Assembly (NCBI GenBank): GCA_051294375.1
Contig: CM119263.1
Span: 24,347,657-24,411,656 of the forward strand
Reading direction: 5' to 3'
DNA from: Paraspadella gotoi
Taxonomy: Eukaryota; Chaetognatha
DNA length: 64,000 bases
The notes below the pieces were generated by a model that was not told where the DNA came from, ran no database searches, and saw only the letters and a program-made list of their open reading frames with translations. This document shows, in pieces, positions 54,615 to 64,000 of the stretch (the first letter of the stretch is position 1; each line of letters begins with the position of its first letter). A program made the position numbers and the translations under genes.

Positions 54615-55449
54615 AACTGGATCAGTAAGAAGAAACGATATTATATGACGAAAATATGTGACATAAATCCTTTAGAACAAAGGCTGGGGGGAATTTAGAG
54701 CTCGCCTGATGTATAAAGGATATCACGCACGAGTCCAGTGAAACATACACGAGGATCGATTGAGACTCGCAATCGAAACTGACGAGTGAGACCCGCAAAG
54801 GCCTGCAATGGCTCACCGACCGCCTCTCGTAATGTGATGCGTGATTATTCTGCCCCCGATCACAAATGAAGGGACGGGGGACTCGTATTTTGAGGCGGCG
54901 ACGGCGGCTGGGGCATGGCGGCGGCATGGCGGCGGCGATGACGACGACATTTTTAACGACACAAAGATTTCAGCGAACACGCCTACTCGAGTTGCGGGAC
55001 GCCCTCTGCACAAAAACAAAAGATATTAAAATTTTTATAACGTTTCGTATGATTGTCTTGGCATTTTAGTTAGTGTGTGGTGAGATGAATGTTATTATAA
55101 ATACTAATTAAATACTTATAAATAGCAAATACTAAATACCAAACAAATACTTTTCACTGACCAGTTTTTTATTTTGAGAAATGATGCACTGAAGTCTGAA
55201 GTGAAGAGGTTTAATAACCACAACTAAAACTTAAAAAAAAAAAATTAAAAAAAACCAAAATCCTAAGTAGAAGAAGACTAAATATGGAGTAATGACGATC
55301 GTTTTTATAAATATTTACATTACAAACGGAAAGCGGCGGAATATTCATGAGCCAGGAGGAAAGATGCGAACATAAATAAAATCAGGAAAGAAATTTAAAA
55401 AAAAAATTTGCCACACGTATTAAGAGAGCGGGAGGTAGGTGAACAAAGG

Positions 55450-55451
55450 GG

Positions 55452-55541
<90 letters not shown>
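55450..55541. repeat. (GA)n tract
   Basis: GA dinucleotides with one GGA step near the left end. Confidence 0.95.
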
Positions 55542-55686
55542 GTGAGAGAGAGAGAGGGAAAGAAAAAACTGATAATAACGAATATATAGAACGAAAAATG
55601 CAATAAATGTACAGTGTACAAAACCACGCCTACGAGGACAGTAATAAACGCGAAGGCTAACGTCGTGACCGACGAGTAAATAAGAA

Positions 55687-55722
55687 GACGACGACGACGA
55701 CGACGACGGACGACGCGACGAC
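55687..55722. repeat. (GAC)n trinucleotide repeat
   Basis: GAC triplets with one phase break. Confidence 0.92.
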
Positions 55723-56353
55723 GAAGAATAAAAGAGATTAAAACCGAGGATCGAATACAAAAGGAGTGAGATGGAAAAGTGGAACACAAAAAGAGAAAGA
55801 AAGAGCGCGAGGAGTTTTGGGGGAGTTGTAAGAATTGAGAGGCGGAGGAAATGAGGGAAGGAGGGAGGAGGAGAGGAGGAGGAGCAAGAGGCTGACCCGA
55901 AACGAATGGAGATCCGAAGATGCAAATGACATTCGAGGATAGAATTGGGTCGAGATTAGGAGAAATCATGACTTCGATGATTCGACGCTGCGTCAGCGAG
56001 ATTCGCCTGCTTCGGTGACGCCCCTTCGCCCCGCTTGGCAACCGCGTGGTAAAACTTGAACGCTATTCGTTTATTTAAGGCAAATTTGATCTTTCAACGT
56101 AGAATCTTAACAAGGTATTTTTAAAAGTATTAAGTTTCGGTCTCTGGTTGCCAATACAGACCTGTACAAGCGGGGATCAGCATGTCGTGAGACTTCAAAC
56201 TTTAATTGAAAACAGTTAATTTATATCCTATTCAGTAATTACTGAAATTCCCACCTCGCATTCTTTTTTTATAGAAAAAACCGGTTATTCAAAACGAAGC
56301 CTCGCCCCCGATAATAATAATAATCTTCAACCCCAATTACATCGTCGACAACC

Positions 56354-57214
56354 ATGGAGATCTTTAACGGAGACGGAGTCGTCTCGCGACGCGGCCTATA
56401 CGGTCGCTTCTACTGCGGCCGCCCTTTGCTCACCTGCCGCTGCTGCGACGTCAACTGCGGTCCCAACATTGGCTGCTGCTGCAATTCCTGCGCGGAGGCG
56501 CAAACCATCCGTTGCCCGCAAAACCATCCCTTGATCATCTGTAGCCTCCTGAGCAGATGGGTCTGCGACGCGAAGAAAGAACCAGGCGGATGCAGGCGTC
56601 GGCCCAAGATATTCTCGTCGTTGACGTCGGGAGCCGTCGCTCGATTCCGCTGCAATGTTTGCGATTACAACATCTGCGAGGAATGCTTCGCTCACCGCGT
56701 CGTCGATGCGCATCCCAGCGCCCGCTGCCCCAAGAAGCACCTGCTGCGGCTGAGCCGGCGGGAAAACGCGTGGACCTGCGACAGGTGCGGGGATTGTAGC
56801 TTGGAGGCTAACGATAGGTATCGCTGCGACAGGTGCGATTACGATCTCTGCTCAACGTGTTACGTCCTGCACGAGAGGGGCCTTCAATCAATGATGTTGT
56901 CGAAGGCCAGTGACGAAAAGCTACGCCCATCGTCGCCGCGCCGAGTCTATCCAACTGCTCCGTCCGTCATACCGCCAAACGTCTCTTCATCTTCGATCAG
57001 TCAAAAAGAAAAGAGATTGGCGGAAGAAGTGGAGCGACTCAAAGCCTCGAAGGAGAAGATGGAAGAGGAGAACCAATGCGCCATCTGCTTGACGGAAACT
57101 AAAAACACGGCCTTCGTTTGCGGACATCTCGCCTGTTCGATCTGCGCCGCTCAAATCGTCGATTGTCACATTTGCAGGAGGAGAATCGCGTCTAGAATCA
57201 GGATTTATCGCTGA
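56354..57214 (+). CDS. Intronless RING-finger protein with two cysteine/histidine zinc modules
   Basis: Probable E3 ubiquitin ligase of 286 residues in one exon. Residues 20-46 are a cysteine-rich head (FYCGR, CRCCDVNCGP, GCCCNSC). Two similar zinc-binding modules follow, about 54-113 and 125-170. Each reads C-P-x2-H-x-L ... W-x-C-D ... R-C-x2-C-D-Y-x2-C-x2-C, of the ZZ/DC1 type. A Ser/Pro-rich linker leads to a short charged helix (about 217-240, likely coiled coil). The C-terminal C3HC4 RING has C242, C245, C256, H258, C261, C264, C271 and C274, and resembles copine-associated/RGLG-type RINGs (CAICL ... FVCGH ... CHICRRRI). The ATG at 56,354 sits in a strong ACCATGG context. Codon use is GC-rich compared with the surrounding DNA. 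It stands alone among repeats, and lack of introns may mean a retrocopy. Substrate and orthologue are unknown. Confidence 0.9.
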   Translation: MEIFNGDGVVSRRGLYGRFYCGRPLLTCRCCDVNCGPNIGCCCNSCAEAQTIRCPQNHPLIICSLLSRWVCDAKKEPGGCRRRPKIFSSLTSGAVARFRCNVCDYNICEECFAHRVVDAHPSARCPKKHLLRLSRRENAWTCDRCGDCSLEANDRYRCDRCDYDLCSTCYVLHERGLQSMMLSKASDEKLRPSSPRRVYPTAPSVIPPNVSSSSISQKEKRLAEEVERLKASKEKMEEENQCAICLTETKNTAFVCGHLACSICAAQIVDCHICRRRIASRIRIYR

Positions 57215-57357
57215 CTCATGGATTAGAAAAACACCTTTCGATAAATACATTCAAATTTATGCTATTTTCCTTCACAAACAAACAAAAAATGAGCATTTGA
57301 GTATTGGTGACGGTGTCAATTCTAATTAATATTCTTTTAAACAAAAAGTCATTAAAC

Positions 57358-57363
57358 AATAAA
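57358..57363 (+). terminator. Polyadenylation signal AATAAA of the RING gene
   Basis: AATAAA lies about 145 bases after the stop at 57,214. CGATAAATACA just after the stop is a weaker alternative. Confidence 0.5.
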
Positions 57364-58299
57364 GATAAATATTGTTAATAATAATAATAATCGCTTCGAT
57401 CTTAATTATGGATTGTTCGAAATGAGACTAAGACTCACATTTGGTGGACTGAGAAAAAAAAGGTAGTTAACAATATCAGAACCGGATCGGCGCCTTATAA
57501 TCGCAGAGGGCAGATACTTCAGATAAGAGGAGGAGGGGGTGACAATCTCAGAGGGCAGTAAACCCCGAAGGCTTTAGGAGAGATGAGGTAAAGCAGTGGG
57601 TGAAGAAAGGGTGAGGGCGGGTGAGGTTCAATTTATTCCGCAGCGAATTTCCGCCGAAATCTCGACGATCGTCGATTCTCGACATAAAATCTGCTTTTTA
57701 TTTTTAGAGACTGACCTTACTTCAAACCGAGCGACCTTACTTTTAAGCCCAAGATAATCTCAACCCTTTCCGCTAATAAAACTTCCCTCTTCGTTAAATC
57801 TTTCCCCTTTCCCTCGACGATCTCACCTCCTTTCGTTCGACCATATAATCCTCGATCGTTGCCCTCGAATAGCCTCACCTTTAGTTTAGATCTTTCCCGT
57901 CGATGCTTCTCATAAAACTCATCTCGTTTCTTTCCGAAGGACGCTTCCTCGTCTTCTTTCTCCTCCTTTTCTTCTTCTTCTTCTTCTTCGTCCTTCTCCT
58001 CTTCCTTCTCCTCCTCGACAGATTTCCACGTCTGTTGACGTATGGATTTTCGCGTCAAAAAGAAAAAAGAAAAAAAAAAGAAAAAAAGAAAACAAATCAC
58101 GTGAGATAAAAAAAACCTATTGATTTATTCATCGCTCGATTCGCATCTTCAATTTCTGAGCCGTAAATCCTCCTTCAAGACTAAAGCGCGGAATCATTCG
58201 TCACTTGCTGTTTTACTCGACGACAACGACGACGATGACGTACTCGCCTATGTAATTGGTACAACTCAGTGTGGCCTTTTCATACGAATGAAATATTCT

Positions 58300-58625
58300 T
58301 TTAAATATCATACCACTTCATTGATAAGGAAGCCAGGAACTTTGGGTGATGGAGTGATGGAGGCCTTAAACCACCAAAGCCTGTACAAAGTCAGAGGCAA
58401 GATAGCTTATTTATCAGACAGACCATTGTGGTTTAAGGCCTCCATCACTCTTACAAGATTTATAACATACCAGGGCCCTGCATTGAAAAATTTCAATCGA
58501 GACTCTCTCTCAGTCTTGTTTATTAATTTCCAGAGAACCTGGCTTCCCTATCAATGAAGTATTATAATATTTTTAAACTGTTTCAATTAGATAAAAAGAA
58601 CACTCCCTTAAGTATTAGATCGATC
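58300..58625. repeat. Dispersed repeat family A, head-to-head double copy
   Basis: 58,300 to about 58,420 is in reverse orientation (ATGGAGGCCTTAAACCACCA, CAAGATAGCTTATTTATCA). 58,420-58,625 is forward (GTGGTTTAAGGCCTCCATCA, AACCTGGCTTCCCTATCAAT, CTCCCTTAAGTATTAGATCG). The halves meet at the AATAAGCTATCTTG region and make a large inverted repeat. Confidence 0.8.
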
Positions 58626-58670
58626 AGTCAGTCAGTCAACTCTTAGGTTCCTTCTGTTTTTACACATACC

Positions 58671-58680
58671 NNNNNNNNNN
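58671..58680. other. Assembly gap (10 N) flanked by a 41-bp duplicate
   Basis: About 41 bases starting GTCAGTCAACTCTTAG and ending TTTTTACACATACC stand on both sides with one mismatch, so two contig ends probably overlap here and the gap is likely spurious. Confidence 0.9.
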
Positions 58681-59397
58681 GTCAGTCAACTCTTAGTTTC
58701 CTTCTGTTTTTACACATACCCAACCTTTGCATCGTTTTTCGTTAATCCATCCCAAAGCTTTCTTAGTTTATTACTCCCTCGGTGAAATAGAGACGGGAAA
58801 ACATTTTGTTTACAAACAACGTCAAACAAAACGCAAAGAAAGGAAAAACCACAACGATATTACTCTAGCAAAAAATAAAAAAAAGAGAGTTGATTATCAT
58901 ACGAGTTTGTTTATCCAATGATGTTTTTTCGTTTATTCGCTAAAATCTTTCACCTTCTTTTTTGACGGATGCTATTTTTAGGTGCAATAAAAAATATTTA
59001 GTCTGCTCTCTATCTCTCTATCGTGCATCTCCTCTCCATCATGCTCTCTCGTCGGCTCTGGCTCTTGCTCTCTCTCTGAATTACGTTCTCTCTCTCGACT
59101 CTCTCTCGTTTCGGCACGTTTTTGGCGATTCACGATCTTACCAACTTCACCGCCAGAGAAAATGGAGTTTTCCGTTGTCGTTGTCGTTGTCGTCGTCATC
59201 CTCGTCATCATTGTCGTCGTCATCTTCATTGTCGTCGTCGTCGTGGTCGTCGTCCTCGTCGTTACAGAATCCATTCGTTCCTCCAGACGTCATCAATCTT
59301 TTCTTCCGCTGGAGTTAAAGACTCGTCGGATAATTAAATACCATGCATGACGAGTTTTGGCATGCGCGCGAACCTTCTTCAGTTTTCCGTTTCTTTA

Positions 59398-59560
<163 letters not shown>

Positions 59561-60875
59561 AATGCTCTATCTCTCTCTTTAAGTCTCTTTCTAACACTTC
59601 TCTCTCTCGTGTGTAGAGGGCGCGCTTCTCGTCCTCTCTCTCTCTCTTCCGTTCTCTCTCTCTCTACTCTCTCTCTCTCTACTCTCTGTACTCTCTCTCT
59701 CTCTCTCTCTCTCATACTCTCTCTTCTCTCTCTCTTCTCTCTTTCTTTCATCTTCCACCCGTCCCGTCATTTCCGTTCGAGATATACCTCACTCGCTGAC
59801 GTCTTCTTCACGCTTGCCAGCCTCTTTAAATAATTTCATTAGTCCGCCGTCATCTACCTTAAGGAGTCCTCGTTCACCTTCACGCCATTCGAAATGTCAC
59901 GTCCGTCTCGACTCTCGAGGATGCGTACTTCCATCGTAGCTCATCAAATCGAATCACATCAATTTGCATAAAAACGACGACGAGGAGCAATTCGATAGCT
60001 GGGTGGCCGTTCTGTGGGTGTGTTCGTGGTTTCATTACTTGAAACAGGAATGCACGAACGTGTATGCCATCGCATTGAGAGACGAGAGACGCAGAGAGAT
60101 GGCAGAGAGAGATGAGCAAGAGAGAGAGATCGAGAGAGCAAGACAGAGAGAGGAGATGAGAGAGAAGAGAGATGAGCAGGAGAGAAGAGAACTTTTATTT
60201 ACATACATATCATTACCTACACACCTATATGATTCTTTTTTGAGAAAGAATGTTCTAACATAAATATCTGGAAAAGACTTTAATTAAAATTATTTACACC
60301 TTATCATAAAAAACGCACTTAAGAAAAAAAAAGGATAAGTCTACCACGGTTTTATGGCTTTTTAGTTATCCATAGCGGAAATTATTGAAAGAAGAAAAAA
60401 AAGAAAGACATTCGGATAACGGAAATTGAAAACAATAAAAATAAACATACCGCGACTCGGGAAAAGTAAAATAGAAATCGCCCCGACATGAAAGCATAAA
60501 AAAACAAAAAAAACAAAAGAAGATCTCTGTCAGGTAAAGATTCTCCGCGCGGAAATCTAATATTCCACTCAGGTTTCTCCACCAATACGACGCTGCGCGC
60601 TTCCTGCTATGATTTCATTGTCATTTTGTCTAAAAAATAGAAGATTGGCCGACTGGAGACGAATGACGCAAGGCGAAAAAAAAACAAAAAGTGAAGAAAA
60701 ATGAGCAAAAGCCGAGACAGAGAGGAAGTAGTGAGAGACGATGGTGAGAGGAGAAAAAAACAAAGGGAAACAAGAATAGGCAGGACACCGGAAAAAAAGC
60801 GGGAAAAACTTATTCATATCTCCTTGCCAGTTCGAACTCACTCGCTTCGATATTCCGATACTCGTGGTTTGGCTT

Positions 60876-60955
60876 GCTTCCCTCTCTCTCTCTCTCCTCT
60901 CCTCTCTCGTCTCTACCTCTCTCTCTCTCTCTCTCTCCCTCTCTCTCTCTCTATT
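60876..60955. repeat. Imperfect (CT)n tract
   Basis: CT runs broken by CGTCTCTA and CCCT steps, followed by CTTCT-rich DNA further right. Confidence 0.9.
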
Positions 60956-62119
60956 TCTCAATTGAGTTCCTCCATTATTTCTCTCCTTTAGTTTCATTTC
61001 TATTTCCCTCTTTGTCTCCTCGTTGGATTTTCCCTTTCTCTCTTGTCTCTCTTCACTTCTCTTCTTTTCTCTTCTCATTCTCTTCTCTTTCTCTTCACTT
61101 CGCTCTTCTCTTCTCTTCTCTTCTGCTTCCTCTTCTCTTCTCTTCTCTTCCTCTTTCTTCTTCTCTTCTCTTCCTCCCATCCTTCCTCCTTCAACACATC
61201 ATACTTATCTTATTAGTCGCCCTTCTTCAATTATGCCCCCGCCTGACGTGCTCCACATAAACCCACCGTTTCGTATCTCAATTCGGAATCGGATACTCCC
61301 TCGGAGCAGAAGAGGTGACATTTTTTTTCGAAGCGCAATTACGCGTGCGTTTTCTACGTTTCGTGCGTCGCCGTCATCCGGGCGTCACTCGCGTCACCGC
61401 CGATCCATCCGGCCTTCACCGTCGGCTCAACCATCATGTCGCCGTCACCGTCCTCTCGGGGCGGGACAGACATTATAGTCACACCGAACCTTCTCAATAA
61501 ATTTCGTATTGTCTTCTTACCGATCAAAACGGTCCCATAACGAGTCGATGCTGCTGAATCCTTTCCTGTTCGACGTCACCAGCTCTTTTCCAATAACTTC
61601 TATGGACATTAAGTTTTTTATATACACGCGAGCTTCTCCACCAGTTCTGTCTGTCTTGTAGAAACTTCAGTATAACAATTTTGATAGAATTGTGGAAATG
61701 GAAATATGGAACTTCAACTGTTTTTGATTATAGGCAATATAGTAAAAATTGTTGATTATGCGCTTATGTTAAAATAGTTTGGTTAAATTTTTGGCGTAAA
61801 TTTAGTGGTAAAAGTTTAGTAAATTTTCTAATTTTATCTTTTTTGACATAAAACTATTATGAATTAGTAAAAATAGATAATTGTGCACCAACAGACTTGC
61901 TGAAATAGCGTGAATTTTATGTCAAATTGTGAAAGATCAATTTGATTTGTGGTCCAAAATTGGGTTTATTCAATAATTCGATCTATCCGAAGATGGTCAA
62001 TACGACAATACGTCAATCCGAAGATTAATGATTCCAAAAATCTACAAAATTTCAGATCTTACGTTGGGCGCTCCTATAGTCTCATAACTCATTTTCCCAC
62101 TTTAATAATAGTAATATCC

Positions 62120-62340
62120 GTGCTTTATGTAGTAAAATTGGGTCCAACCAATATAAGAAAATATATCCATTCATTTAATAAATAAGACTATTTTTAGCCC
62201 TAAACTTTGGGACAGGGCTTTCGCCTCGGTTTTAGTCCTCCATCACACGTACAAGGATGAATGGACGATATGCAGGTGCCCTGTCAATAGTATGTCAGTG
62301 TATTTCAAATGTCTCGACTTTAAGTTCTATTTTTAGGTCG
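62120..62340 (+). repeat. Dispersed repeat family A, diverged copy
   Basis: TTGGGTCCAACCAATATAAG, CATTCATTTAATAAATAAGA, TTTGGGACAGGGCTTT and TCCTCCATCACACGTACAAG match the 8,033 copy; the 3' half is lost or diverged. Confidence 0.7.
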
Positions 62341-62997
62341 ACTTCTCAATTCTCAATAAAGATAAAAAAAAGGGAAAAACACCTACCAACTTCCACCGCG
62401 CCTAACACAAACCAACGAGATTGATCAGGAGCAATAATTAGATTTCCCCTTCATTCCTTCACGTGAGAAATTTACCGTTGGCAATCGAGACGTGAGCGAT
62501 CTACTTTATCCAAACCAAACCACTTTCTATCCCGTTTGCCAATTCACCACTATCACCTTATCACACTCCTCCGTGGAGGTGATGGAGATGAAAATGGCGA
62601 ACGAAATGAGATGAATCGATTTAGAGAAATCAGAAAAGCGAATTGAATCAAATCGGCGTACAATGATGCGGCATTAATTTTTAGATAAAAAAAATTTGGT
62701 TTACATTTGTAAAGAAAACAATTCCAACCAGCGTTTGAACAAAGGGGGAAAAACAATTTCTCAATGAACATTGGAATTTTTAAAAAATTCGATTGGCGAA
62801 TTTTATTTTCTTTCCTACATGATAATAATAATCAGGATCTCGACTCCTCTTTTCCCCCGACCGTCTCACCGTCTCACCGACAACTCTCCAACTCTTCCGC
62901 CTCCACCCCCCCTTATTCCGTGTCTCCCTTCAAACTAGGTAATGGAGCATTTTCGTCCATTTTCGCGGCCCATAAGCGTCGAACGCTACGAGGAATT

Positions 62998-63014
62998 TCT
63001 CTCTCTCTTTCTCT

Positions 63015-63065
<51 letters not shown>

Positions 63066-63078
63066 CTCTCTTCTTCTC

Positions 63079-63113
<35 letters not shown>

Positions 63114-63122
63114 CTCTCTTCG
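62998..63122. repeat. Imperfect (CT)n tract
   Basis: CT blocks with TTC and CCT steps over about 125 bp. Confidence 0.95.
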
Positions 63123-63718
63123 CTCCGAGTTTATCTTTTGTTTCTTTCGATTTTTTTTTTGGGGTGTTTTGTTTTCTTTTATCTCTTTCGCTCTCGCTCG
63201 TCGCAAAACACATCGTCTTTCTCATCGTCGTTTGTTTCTTTCCGTGTCTGTTCTTTATTTGTGTCCCTAATGTACTTTCTCATTAAAAACCCCCGCGGCG
63301 TCGTCGGGGGTCGATCCTCATATTCAAATGCTCCCAACTAACTCTCCCTTCTCTTTTCCTCCGCAGAGAAAGAAAGCTGTTTGTCTCTCTCTCCCTCTCT
63401 CTTTTCCTCTCTCTCTCTTACTTTCTCTCTCTCTCCGCCAACTCTCCCCGCATCATCGTCATTCGGTCCGCCATCTTGTTTGGGACTCACGATGCGCCAG
63501 CCGGCGACGACTGGCGACGGCGACCGAAAACTTGGATCCGGGAAGAAAAACAAAAGAGCAACGTTGAGCGGAGAAGAAGATGCTGGCGTCAAAAACTCAA
63601 TACAGAGAAGATAACGCCGCCGCTAGGAATCTTAACTATACGCCCTTCAAAAATGGACACGCTAACTCATCCGCTAAAATATAGTAAGCAGTAACTACTG
63701 TACTTTTTACTCTCCCCG

Positions 63719-63791
63719 CTCTCTCTCTCTCTCTCTCTCTGCTCTCTCCTCTCTCCTCCTCTCTTCTCGCTCTCTCTCTCTCTCTCTCTTC
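63719..63791. repeat. Imperfect (CT)n tract
   Basis: CT dinucleotides with GCTC and CCTC interruptions. Confidence 0.93.
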
Positions 63792-64000
63792 TTTCCTCTT
63801 CCGTCTATAATCTAAATTATTTTCACTTTTCACTCCGATAAATATCAAAATTATAAACATAAAAAATTATATCATTTCATAAAACAACAACGTGCAGCTA
63901 GATTTCAACTTAAATTCAAATCGTTAATTTTGATAAAGTATTTCTAAAAGTTGGTCCCTCATTAACGAAAGGGGAAGAGAGACGATACAAAGCTCGTCCC

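Larger units (their letters stand above)
51331..56353. other. Non-coding region upstream of the RING gene
   Basis: Holds CT/GA tracts, GAC-rich patches (53,410-53,470 and 55,687-55,722), a GC-rich block at 53,080-53,340 with an ETS-CRE composite site, and two more TGACGTCA palindromes (51,804-51,811 and 54,443-54,450). No coding exon recognised. 56,042-56,353 presumably holds the RING gene promoter. Confidence 0.55.

Noticed and set aside
61315-61500. Small GC-rich ORF ending beside AATAAA
   Set aside because: No motif, no upstream exon that joins in frame, and 61 codons is within chance for this composition.

Overview
This is a 64 kb window of nuclear DNA from an invertebrate-type animal, with spliced genes, short GT-AG introns and no bacterial or organellar traits. 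Protein similarity gives metazoan RanGAP1 with its C-terminal SUMO-acceptor domain, an animal-type ethanolaminephosphotransferase (EPT1/SELENOI) and an HDAC6-type zinc finger. The exact phylum cannot be fixed from the sequence; a sponge or another early-branching animal is possible but unproven.

Layout. Positions 541-9,884 hold four genes head to tail on the + strand: RANGAP1 (7 coding exons), a small stand-alone HDAC6-like ZnF-UBP protein (2 exons), an unrecognised glycine-zipper/cysteine-rich membrane protein (7 exons), and SELENOI (11 exons). I rebuilt all four exon by exon; the phases close and the proteins are full length. Intergenic gaps are only 160-660 bp. From about 9.9 kb to 56.3 kb I find no convincing gene. 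That stretch holds many (GA/CT)n tracts, other tri- to hexanucleotide repeats, several non-autonomous transposons and five assembly gaps. One intronless RING-finger gene sits at 56,354-57,214. The rest, to 64,000, is again repeat-rich, gene-free DNA with a sixth gap.

Mobile elements with visible ends: a 748-bp element with about 256-bp terminal direct repeats and a 5-bp target duplication in RANGAP1 intron 1; a 611-bp foldback element with about 290-bp inverted arms and a 9-11 bp target duplication (MULE-like); a 422-bp MITE with perfect 17-bp inverted repeats and TA flanks; a 350-bp inverted-repeat family present twice, one copy carrying a nested 753-bp Tc1/mariner-like element for which the other copy supplies the empty site; and a low-copy interspersed repeat seen six times. 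A tRNA-like, SINE-type fragment lies at about 51.3 kb.

The gene products do not form one pathway: Ran GTPase cycling at the nuclear pore, ubiquitin C-terminus recognition, an unknown membrane role, phosphatidylethanolamine/plasmalogen synthesis, and ubiquitin ligation. Assembly quality is uneven. A 630-bp duplicate flanks a 25-N gap and a 41-bp duplicate flanks a 10-N gap, which suggests unmerged contig ends.
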